This document shows positions 43,790 through 56,335 of a stretch of 64,000 bases of DNA, piece after piece. The stretch is from contig JAVHKY010000013.1 of the NCBI GenBank assembly GCA_035079385.1, forward strand, positions 11,716,001-11,780,000, given 5' to 3'. The stretch's first letter is position 1. Every line of letters starts with the position of its first letter. The DNA is from Aspidiotus rigidus (Eukaryota; Arthropoda; Insecta; Hemiptera; Diaspididae). The notes under the pieces are model-generated. The model was not told the origin of the DNA. It ran no database searches and saw only the letters and a list, made by a program, of their open reading frames with translations. The position numbers were made by a program, and so were the translations under genes.

Positions 43790-45305
43790 CAAGCTGATTT
43801 CTCTTTGTGATCATGTTGCAGGTGACGAGACACAACGAGAATTTCCGTACAGTTACTCGCTTGTACTGACATGGGGTCGCAGTCGATTTCTCACCATGAG
43901 TCCCCATCTTCGATCAGACTGGGGACTGAAGTCGATCTCTCGCCGTGAGAGTACAACAGAACTCAAGCTTCTCGGTCACACACCTTCCATCTATCGCCCA
44001 ATACAACGAGATTTTCCACATATTTACCGGCTTTGATCATACTCGGGGCTGTAGTCGATCTACCACTACGAGTCTACAACAGAAGCCAGGCTTCCCGAGC
44101 ACACGCCTTCCATCCATCGCCCAACACAACGAGAATTTCTTCATATTTGTCCGCTTTGATCATTGTCGTGGCTGGAGCCGATCTCTCATCGCGATTCTAC
44201 AAGGGAACTCAGGTATCTCGGTCACATTCCTTTCATCTATCTCCCAACACATCAATCATACTCGCGGCTATGATCGATTTACCACCGCAAGTTTACAACA
44301 GAAGACAGGCTTCTTGGTCACATTCCTTTTATCCATCGCCCACGCAACGAGAATGCCCACATATTTTCCCACTTTGATCATACTCGGGATTGTAGTCGAT
44401 CTACATTAGAACTCAGCCTTCTCGGTCACATTCCTTCCATCCACCGCCCAACACAACGAGAATTTCTTCATATTTGCCCGCTTTGGTCATTGTCGTGGCT
44501 GTAGTCGATCTCTCAAAGCGAGTCTACAACAGAACTCAGGCTTCTAGATCACATTCCTTCCATCCACCGCCCAAAACAACGTGAATTTCTTCATATTTGC
44601 CCACTTTGATTATTCTCGTGGCTGAAGCGATCTCTCACCACGAGGCTACAACAGAAGACAGTCTTTCCGGGCACATATCTTCCATTCATCGCTCAAAACA
44701 ACGAGAATGTCCACATATTTGCCCGCTTTGAACACACTCGGGGTTGTAGACGATCCCCCTCAAAGCGAGTCTACAACAGAACTCAGGCTTCTATGTCACA
44801 TTCCTTACATCCATCGCCCACTCTTTCCCGCTTTAATCATACTCGGGGCTGTAACCGACACAACAGAAGACAGGCTTCTCGATCACATTCCTTCCATCCA
44901 TTGCCCAATACTACGAGAATTTCCACATACTGCAGTCAATCTCTCACCGCTAGTGGAAAACAGAGGATGAGCTTCTCGGTAACATTCTCATCATCTCCTG
45001 AAACACCGAAAGTCCCAGCGAATTGCATATGCGGAGTTAATCGATCACCCACCGCGGGTCCACTACAGAACTCAGACGTCTCGTTCACATTCCTTCCATT
45101 CATCCATCGGTCGATACAACGAGAATTTTCACCACACATTTACCCGCTTTGATCATACTCGGAGCTGTAGTCGATCTACCACCGCGAATCTACAACAGAA
45201 GGCACTTCTTCCAACTATCCATCCATCACCCAACATAAGGATTTACGCACATTTGCCCGCTCCGATATGAGGCTGTAGCCGATCTCTCACCGAGGTTTCC
45301 TACTC
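43790..45305 (+). repeat. S5 satellite, ~121-bp monomers
   Basis: The monomer has TCTACAACAGAACTCAGGCT, TCTCGGTCACATTCCTTCCA, CAACACAACGAGAATTTC, CATATTTGCCCGCTTTGATC and CTGTAGTCGATCTCTCACC. CGCTTTGATC landmarks fall near 44029, 44150, 44369, 44478, 44600, 44723, 44828 and 45147, with mostly 109-123-bp spacing. Because the unit is not a multiple of three, the long plus-strand frames (43945-44409, 44033-44377, 44793-45152) are chance products. Confidence 0.85.
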
Positions 45306-45903
45306 CAGAACATTATCCAGGATAAACGTGGCACAAACGATCCAAAAATCAAAATGTTAAGGGAGGCTTGCATGTCCATAGCCTAGGAGAACAGCACAAA
45401 CAGATAACTCTACTGTACAATTCAGTATAAACGATTCAATCCACTCCTACCCCGAAATTCCATCTTGAGTGGCTGAGGATGTGGACCTGAAATCAAATTT
45501 GCTTCTCTCGATATCATCTTTAGTGGACTTTCTTAGGAGGATTCTTCAAATTCGAGACTTCTGGAGCTTCCATTTACGATAAATTTACCTTGACAATTTC
45601 CAAAGTCAAGAAATGAATTATGAACTTATTCCTGTTGTGCTTAAATACCAAATATCATCAGTATCACTTTCAATTCGATAGTTTGGACTCGAATTTTGAG
45701 TTCTTTGCTCAACATGAAGCCTATTTTTTGTGACTTTAGAGGACCTGAAAATCAGTGAGTCAGTGATCTTTTACCGACTTTTTACTTGTAAAAAGTGAGG
45801 TATTACACCCGACGCAAAGTATTCAGGGGGAGGGGGCAATGAATTTTCTCGACGTTTTGGAGGTCCTAGATCACTTCTACCCTAATAAGAAAATTTCAGG
45901 TTT

Positions 45904-45906
<3 letters not shown>
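45306..45906. other. No gene seen
   Basis: Contains CACAAACGAT / ACAATTCAGTATAAACG words that weakly resemble 12.6-12.75 kb. Nothing else was recognised. Confidence 0.4.

Positions 45907-45982
<76 letters not shown>
45907..45982. repeat. (TA)38 microsatellite
   Basis: Thirty-eight uninterrupted TA units. Confidence 0.97.
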
Positions 45983-45984
<2 letters not shown>

Positions 45985-48900
45985 ATTTTTTTTGTCCACG
46001 CAACTCCTCAAAAACTACTGGTTGGATTCTCTTGAAATTTGGCCAAGTTGTAGTGGATTATCTGAAGTTGGGAATGTGAATTTTTTTCTTAGATTTCTCG
46101 AGTAGTTGAGTAACTCTCAATTTTCCTCGAATTTCTTAGTGTTGTTTCTCAAAAAAATATCAATCTTATTATCTTCATATCACTACATTAAGTCATAGTG
46201 TATTCAATCTTATTGCTCTGTAATTTTTGTATCGGTTGGACTAGTGGTTCTTGAGTAAATCTCAAAATATAAGTGGTCCACGTATAGAGCCGTAAGAGCT
46301 AAATCTCGCTTATTCAATTTATTTGAGTTCGTTTGCCACGTGATTAAAGCATCATACACCTATTGGCTGCAAAAACTTCTCATTACCAGTCATATATGAT
46401 TGAAAAAATTCGACATTTATTGGATACGTTAAACAAACGTTGCACGTAAGCGATCGATTGAATATTGGCCGTGTATTTTATAATTACTGCGTTATGCAGG
46501 TATACATAGCATTTTTTTTTTTTTTTTTTTTTTTTTCTTCTACATTATCGCAATAGGCTCGTAGCCTGAACACTGGGGAGTAATGTTGAAATTCAGGTAA
46601 AGACAAAGTGGAAGTTTCATTGCCCATTTCAATGTTCCTGATCTATGTTTTGATTTTTGTCATTATCGACTTTATAATATCTTACTGTACCTATTTTTGG
46701 AAATGGACAGTCAGGTTAATACTTTGAGATTCTTCTAAATCACCTACGTTTTATATTTTAATTTTAATAGAACCCATTAAAAAGATTAGAAATGAATTGA
46801 ACAGTAGAAGAGAAAGTGGATTACCTTAAATCATTATTATCACAATCAGCTTATAACTGAGAAACAATGAAGTTTAGGTATGGGGAGCATGTGTAAAGGA
46901 TTTTATAGCAAATTATTGAAAAGTCGGTGATGCTTACGCTACTGCGTGAGCTTTTTTTTTTAGTTTTCGTTTGTGGTGTAGATCTTTTAATTCGTGTGAA
47001 GTCAAGCGTCTAAAAACTTACCATATGTGATACCAATGCATACACGTGTGCCTGGTGTCACCTCAAGTAGATAAAAATGTGCATTCTTCCACAACTGCAC
47101 AGGTTAAGCTTGTGCAGCGTCGGAATAAAAGGTTTAATTAGTAAATGCGGGACCCGTGAATAAAAATGCAGGTAGCTGCATACTTTGTTTATTCTCATTA
47201 CAAAATGTGACGTGTGCATTCAACGAGGCTTTGTCGCGCGTGGAGTATTATGATAATTGTTTCCAATTAATGAAAACAAGAATAGAATAATACCCCCTTA
47301 AGAGGGGTTTCGGATGAGTGCAGGATTAGAAAAATTTAGTCCATTTCTGTTTCCTCCGTTTTCTATTTCTTTCTCATTGAATCAGTAGCTTTCACAGTTC
47401 CAATTCTATTTCGTTCTTATGATGAGCAGAATTAAATTCGTGGTTTCATTCCAGCATTTTGCACGACATCTCGTTCACCCGATTAGTTCTCTTTCTCTCG
47501 TATTCACGTTTTAGAACGATATGTGAACGAGAGCAATTAATTACACAAACTGCGAAAATCACGTAGGTACTCGACTCGTTACTGTGATGCGCTCTACAAC
47601 GATCGTTTCGAACTAGAATATTTTTACACTCGTGTTGCCAGGACGACATCGAGAAAACGGTACTCTTTATAGTTACGAGCAACACGTGTTCGCCGTTCCA
47701 GTCTCAGCCCTCATTGGAGGGTTCGAATGGACCGCCACGACTAGAAAAGCACGTGCGTTCGACTGAATGGGCGAAAAGGATGCTTAGAGAGAGAGAGAGG
47801 TTCGAAGCGAAATAAACAGATTGCGCTAACGCAAAGAGACGGGAAAAATTTCGCACGTTGTCGGCATTTTCCCGACGACGCCGAATAACGCAGTCTGTAA
47901 TTTGCGAGCAGCGTCTTTCAACGACGATGTCTCTCTCTAGGGATGAAGGGAATCTCTTCGCGCGAACTTGATTTTTCCGCTTTCTTCGCGAACTCTTAAA
48001 CGATTTTTTAACGTCGTCCGCGTCTTTATATTAATGTAAAAATTTCGATGACTAATCCACCTATCCGTTTTAAGAATTTGACTCATTTTCCAACACACAA
48101 ATTTTTCGCAAAATTCGGCGAACTTTTCCTTTCTGATGACGCGTCCAACTCGACATTCTGTCAGCAGCGGTATATAGCGCCTTAATCCCCAATTCGAATT
48201 ACTTTTCATCGGCTCGTCGTGATATGACGTCATCTACTTCTGACTTCGTCTCGCGTATCACGCCCCAATTCCCTTTATAGACCGAAAAACCGAGGATAGA
48301 AGAAAGAAAATGTAAAAGAAAATTCTTTATACAATACGGCACTCGCTTAACTTGTTTAGGGAATGCGTGGCACGATCGTAGCCCCGCGAACACAGACCCC
48401 ATTTAGATCCACTGCACACGAAAAATGTGTACCGAACGTCTCGAACATATATAAACAAAATACCATATGGGAAGGAAAAGAACGAGGAGGGAGGGTGGAA
48501 GCAGGAAAATCTCAAGGTTTAAATTGTGGTAGAGCGCATCAGCGGTACAAACGAAAAACAAACGTGTGTGTGTATATACATATACATGGAAAACGATGAA
48601 CAAGAAGCCGCCGTAACAACTCATAAGGGTTGGTCTATCCCGAAGACGTAGAAAGAAAATGGAAGACAGAGAGAGAAGGGGAAAAAAAAGAAAGAAATGA
48701 GAAATACAACTGACAGGAAATCTCTAACGTACAATTTAAAGGATTGTATACGAAGGTATACATTATTTCGTATTTATGAACTGATAACGTCGTGGTTAGA
48801 ATTTGTACAAATCTTATTTATTTTCTTCGAAAGTACGTGCCGACGTTGAAGGGATGTTAACATCACGTACGAGGCGGTGAGAGAACGAAAAACAGAGACA

Positions 48901-49409
48901 GCGACAATCGTCCTACACTCGTCTCTCGCATTCATTCTCCCGAAAGCGAAGAAGGAAAAACTAAAGGCGGAGTGGTTTTTAGTATCATAAGCAGAAGTTT
49001 CTTCTAAAAATATATGTACAGTTACGGAGTATACACATAAGAACGTACGTTCAGCAGTGGCCAACTGACACGAGCACCAAGCAATTACAGGTGAACCCTT
49101 CGTGATTTAAATTTGAAAATATCGACGAGAGAATAAAAATAGATGTATATGCATCACCACACCAGCTGCCTATCGCTCCTTGGAGTTTATGTCTACACGA
49201 GTGTTTGAAAAGAAACAAGAAGAGGGCGCACCACTGCGAAGGCTTCAATAGGAGCTGAAATCTTGATTTAATCTTGATTTTTTCTAAGTACAAATTATTC
49301 GTACTCCTAGGGACTGCAACTTTTACCTGGGAGCTGATACAGACAGTCAAATGTAACTCATCCGTCGCTGAGATAGAGAAAAAAAGTCTCACTGTCCAGA
49401 ATGTTGTGC
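45983..49409. other. No gene seen; single-copy sequence
   Basis: Includes a T run at 46512-46536 and a CpG-rich segment from about 47400. One isolated TGACGTCA lies at 48225. Open frames of up to 113 codons (49051-49392, minus) show no motif. Confidence 0.4.
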
Positions 49410-49415
49410 ATTGGG
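49410..49415. repeat. 6-bp target duplication (ATTGGG), left; right copy 50903-50908
   Basis: ATTGGG directly flanks the inverted ends of the element at 49416-50902. Confidence 0.75.
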
Positions 49416-50902
49416 AGTAGAGTGGTAATGTATGTTCTAGGACAGTTCTGGATTTCTAAGACAGTTCTGGATTCTAGGAAAGTCTTGGATTTCTAGGACA
49501 GTTCTGGATTTCTCACTTTTTACTCATTTTTCTTCACTTTTTATCGATCCTCAAGTTCCTATTTATGAGCTACAAGCTGTCAAATTTTTTACTTTTTCAC
49601 TCATATTCCAGCACTTTTAATCAATTCACAAAATTAATCAAGTTTCATGTACCTACTAGGACACTTACTCATTTCCCTAACGCAGACCGCAATTTTCTGA
49701 TTTTTCAACCTCTCCAAAAAATCCTAGAAATTATCCAATTCTTATAAAAAATATATCGCTGTTTTTGAACTAAATAGGAATCAATTCACCCTATTTTTCT
49801 TCCAAGCTAGTTCAAAAATTTCCGAGTTTTTGTACCATTTCTATATCAATTTTCCATCTTTTTACCATAAAATAAATCTCTCTCATGAGAGCTACATTCT
49901 AACTCTCCTAAAATACGAGAAATGTGAGAATTTTCCTTCTGACGCACTTACTCATTTCTCTAGCGTAGTGAAGCATAGTGAGCAATTTCTCTCAATTTTC
50001 ATTCAAACACTAACTCCAACGCGTGCGAGATTTTCGAGCAAAACGTTATTTGTCCTTGACAAGGAAGAGCACTTCCACAACGGCATACGCGAGTCAGCTA
50101 CTGTGTATCAAATTGTCTCGACAACTAGTTGAGTGTGCACAGATTCAAAGCATGAAAATTGTTGAAGTTGTCCTTGACGAGGAAGTGTATACCCGAGTGG
50201 GCTTCAGGATGCGTATCATGCGTAGAAGGAACACGTAGTCATTACCATGAAGGATAAATAGTTCAAAATTGACACTAACGCTCCATATGACTAAACTAAA
50301 CCAAACTAAACTATGAACGATGAATGATCAATGTCTTGCCCCCGAACCACCGAACTTTGGAGTATTTTATCTTTTACCTTATGGTCACACTGATCCTCAT
50401 GTTCAATGATAAAAATCAAAGCGCAAAGCCCAATTACACGCAGCCTCTTCCAACCGATATAGCAGATGGTGCCTTCGACTTCGAGAAAGTTCCATTAACT
50501 TCCATCAGATAAACAGCAGATTTTTCCGCTCATATTTCATTAAAAACTTTAGTTCAGTCCACACAGTACAACAAGAGAAGATGAACTAATGGGAACATCG
50601 CTCCACTTTCTCCATGGCGAACAATACTTCATCGCATGTTGCAAAGGGTTACAAAGTTACCAATGGATCTCGTGAAATACTGGTAGGTGTCGCCTGTTCC
50701 TCTTTAGAAGAATTAAAAACTCAAGGATCTGCAAAACTACAGGTAAAGTATCGTCCTAGAAAGCCATAAAATCCAGAACTGTCCTAGAAATCCAGAACTG
50801 TCTTAGAAATCCAGAAGTGTCTTAGAAATCCAAGACTTTCCTAGAATCCAGAACTGTCTTAGAAATCCAGAACTGTCCTAGAACATACATTACCACTCTA
50901 CT
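49416..50902. mobile_element. Foldback-type element with repeat-bearing inverted ends
   Basis: A 1487-bp element beginning AGTAGAGTGGTAATGTATG and ending with its complement. The inverted ends are ~96 bp and near-perfect (49416-49511 and about 50807-50902). Each end is built of ~19-bp subrepeats (CTAGAAATCCAGAACTGTC): four on the left and about seven on the right (50752-50882). It has a 6-bp duplication. The AG...CT ends, 6-bp duplication and subrepeats in the inverted ends recall Polinton/Maverick elements, but the size and lack of genes would make this a short non-autonomous derivative. Other foldback-type elements are possible. The interior has only short open frames with no motif I know. 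Confidence 0.72.
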
Positions 50903-50908
50903 ATTGGG

Positions 50909-51555
50909 TAATGAACTGTCTCTGCAATCACTAAAAACCGAAGCTCGAAACCCAAAACATTATTCAAGAAGCTAATGATATTGGCATTGCCGAACCTTAA
51001 TCATTTGTACTGTGGTACAGAATGTGTTTTTTCAATGAAATCCATTACAAAATTTGAGCTGTTATGTTAGAAAAGCTTCCTGACTCTGCTTAGTGCCTCT
51101 CTAAATGTAACCCACATCTGTGGGTGGGACCTAAATATACCAAAATGTCAGATATGATGAATGCGAAACCAAGGGCTCTCTTATTTTGCCATTTTGTTCT
51201 TCATGTCTTGAAACAAAAACGTTATGCAGCGATTATGAAGGCACTGTTCTCAAAAATTAGGGGTAGATACCTGATGTGTCCTTAAATCATTCCGATGTTT
51301 CTATTCCCGTAATGGTGATGATGGAAGCAAGCTTTAGCATGGGTTCCATCCTTTGTAATAAGCCTATGGTCTTGAACGACTCTATTATTCAAGTATTCAT
51401 CAGAGAAGACGCGTTTACAGCAATACTCAACAAAGAAAAAGGGGTACGCCGCATTGACGAAGAAGTTTTGACGACTGCCCAGATCAGCAAAGGTCATGGA
51501 AAAAAACAGTCGCTGTTTTAAAATCTTTTCCTTCTGCCGTTGGCATCAACGGAAC
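50909..51555. other. No gene called; weak coding-like frame 51276-51521 (+)
   Basis: An 81-codon plus-strand frame (51276-51521) contains VMVMMEASFSMGSILCNKPM and DEEVLTTAQISKGHGKK. The composition is protein-like, but there is no recognised domain and no supporting context. It may be a transposon relic or chance. Confidence 0.25.
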
Positions 51556-53147
51556 CACGTCGACACCAAATCGACACGCTATTTCGACCAAAATTCGACT
51601 CGTTGAGTCAATTTTACTGGGAGTCGACTCAAAATCGACAGCTCGTTCTCACTATCGACTCATCATTGACGTCGAAATTGAGTTGACCCCCCGTATTATA
51701 GATTGATGTCGACTAGACTTGGAATCGATGTGTAAACTTCTGGATTTCAAGGGCACAATTTGAGAGGGTTTCGGTCAAAAATGAGTGAACACTTGACATT
51801 AGATCTTGATATCGACTGGAAATCAACTTCATCACTGCTTGGATAGGACCATACCTTCAATGTCATGCATACTTGAAGTGCTCTATTGCCCTCATTGTAT
51901 ATTTACTAGCGCGACTGACGGCTGGACCTGCGGCAATGTCGGTTGAATAAGCAGGGCAGCTTAAGACACCCGCGTTCGTGCTTGGCCTTCGCCTTCAGCA
52001 CAATTGTAAATGCGACCGTTGCTGCACTGGGCAAGCATAATAAAACTGAAAACATTCTCGCTGGTCCTCATTGTGTGACTACGTATTTTATCAGCGAGTA
52101 GCGAAGTCACCGAACGCACAGAACGCTTTGAAGGGGTGACTGCACGTCGGCTCCTACGATCAATGTCGATTTAAAGTCGAGCAGAACACACTGCCAGAAA
52201 ACTACATCGACGCAACAAAGCAGTCGATCTGGGGTCCATAAAAAAATTCGGAGAAGTCGACTGGAGGTCGTCACAAAATTTGGAGAAGTTGCCTCGAGAT
52301 CAAGTCGAATTTAACGTCGATTTGAAGTTGAGACCAAAGAACTACAAATCGACCCTTCAGAGGAGACGATTTTCGATCAAAATAAAGAAATGGAGAGGTT
52401 GACTTCATATCGACGACAGATCGACGTCGATTTGAGGTTGATTTCAAGTCGACCAGCGTATATCACCGGAGGACTACAGATCGATTTGAAATTGACCCGA
52501 CAGAGCAGTCGATTTTAGGTCGATATCAAATTTGGAGAAGTTGCCTCGAGATCACCTCGAGTTCGACGTCGATTGCAAGTTGACGTGCACATATTCCCAA
52601 AGAACTACAAGTTAACTTTAAATCGACCCGACAGAGCAGACGATTTTAGATCGAAATAGAGAGATGGAGAAGTTGACTCGAAATTGACTACGATTGACGT
52701 TGATTTCTAGTCGACCAGCGTACACCACAAGAGGACTACAAATCGACTAGAAACCGCCCCGACAGAGCAGTCGATTTTAGGTCGGTATCAAATTTGAAGA
52801 AGTTCCCTCGAGATCAACTCGAGTTCGACGTCGATTTGAAGTTGACAACAAGCACACATTCTCGAAGAACTACAAATCAACTTCGAATCGACCCGATTTT
52901 AGATCTAAAGAAAGAAATGGAGAAGTTGCCTCGAAATTGACTACAGACCGGCAACGTCGATTTCAGGTAGATTTCAAGTCGACTATCGTACATCACAAGA
53001 GGCCTACAAATTGCCTTAAATCGGCTTGACAGAGCAATCGATTTTCGGTCGATACAATATTTCGAAGAGTTGCCTCGAGATCGACTCTAACTTGACGTCG
53101 ATTTGAAATCGAACCAGATAGCTGCAAATGAACCGAGTTCTGTACGA
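51556..53147. repeat. S1 satellite block 3
   Basis: The largest S1 array. GACAGAGCAGTCGATTTTA-like words lie near 52499, 52630, 52752 and 53029, with GAAGTTG.CTCGAGATC and GAACTACAAATCGACTT between them. Period is roughly 120-145 bp, with many GTCGAC and TCGA words. It is less regular before about 52130 (51740-52080 is mostly non-repetitive). Confidence 0.82.
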
Positions 53148-53364
53148 GTAAAAGTCAGTCAAGCGACAAGCCAACGATTCATAGAAGAAGGTCTATCCCA
53201 CGCCTACAAGAGATCCTTTCTTCCAAAGATGATGGTAGCTATGCTTACCGAAACGTTGTAAAAATGAAAATTAATTCAAATGGTGGGCAATAGTGCCAAA
53301 AATTTATTGTGTATTTTTAAAGATCTTTTTCATCATGTTGGCTTGTCGCTTGGCCAGCTTTTAC
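53148..53364 (+). mobile_element. Foldback element 3 with hammerhead-like centre
   Basis: Inverted arms of 28 bp (53148-53175 and 53337-53364, core AAGCGACAAGCCAAC) enclose a centre with a hammerhead-like motif. It interrupts the S1 array, which resumes at 53365. The arms differ at three or four positions. I could not fix a target duplication or tail because the S1 monomers here are too diverged. It has the same general plan as foldbacks 1 and 2. Confidence 0.6.
53228..53258 (+). ncRNA. Hammerhead-like motif in foldback element 3
   Basis: GATGA, one T, a GGTA/TACC stem (possibly extended by GC/GC), then GAAAC and GTTG. The first strand reads AAGATGA instead of CTGANGA, so this copy is probably inactive. 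Confidence 0.35.
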
Positions 53365-53540
53365 AAAATTCGATTCAAAATCGGCTGAAAATCCCCACAA
53401 CAAAGCAATCGATTTTAGTCGATGGAAAATTCGGAGAAGTCGACTTGAAATCCTCGGTCGACGCTGGGTGTCGAACGAATGTCGAAGTCAAATCGATGGT
53501 CGACAAGGTTCGTCGGGCTTCAGAGAATGTTCCGCATAAG
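53365..53540. repeat. S1 satellite, continuation after foldback 3
   Basis: AATCGGCTGAAAATCCCC, CAAAGCAATCGATTTTAGTC and GGAGAAGTCGACTTGAAATC follow the S1 consensus. Confidence 0.75.
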
Positions 53541-55894
<2,354 letters not shown>

Positions 55895-56335
55895 TACAGA
55901 CTGTTCAGGTTGAAACGGTGAACTTGCGGAAAAAGTTTAAGTTCTTCTCGGCACAAAAAATTTAAGGTTTTCCTATCAACAAATGGAGTTTGCCCCGGGG
56001 GATGTGCGAATATTGCGTAGGTTAGGGTTACAAGACTCGAAAATCGATTGACGAGATAGATACTTAAGATAGGTTTCTTCAAGTATTGCAAATTGATCTT
56101 CAGTACTTCTTTGTTCTTGACCTTTGTAAGATAGTCCAGGGCTCTTAGATGGAGCCTCACCATTATCACGACCATTTTTGTCGGTGAAGTTGCACTAAAC
56201 TCGCAGACGATATTTTGAATTGCTGTAGTTCCTAAGCAGCCAAGCGTCAGTGCCGGTTCTCGCCGTTTCAGCTGTGCAAACGAGTGACTATAGGTCAACC
56301 TCTGAGTACTAAGGTCGTAAGATTGTTAACGCATG
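55895..56335 (-). repeat. Inverted S7 unit
   Basis: The reverse complement contains ATCGTCTGCGAGTTTAGTGC and ACCGACAAAAATGGTCGTG, the S7 landmark, so one unit faces the rest of the array head-to-head. A 159-codon minus frame (55819-56298) runs through it and is not a convincing gene. Confidence 0.6.

Noticed and set aside
43945..45152. Long plus-strand frames (154, 114 and 119 codons)
   Set aside because: They run through ~121-bp satellite monomers whose length is not a multiple of three, and they overlap in different frames.
45839..46105. 88-codon frame with an Ile-Tyr repeat
   Set aside because: It is produced by the (TA)38 run; the flanks show no coding features.
50750..50905. Possible CRISPR-like array of ~19-bp repeats
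   Set aside because: The repeats are directly tandem without spacers, are mirrored at 49416-49511, and form the inverted end of a eukaryotic-type mobile element.
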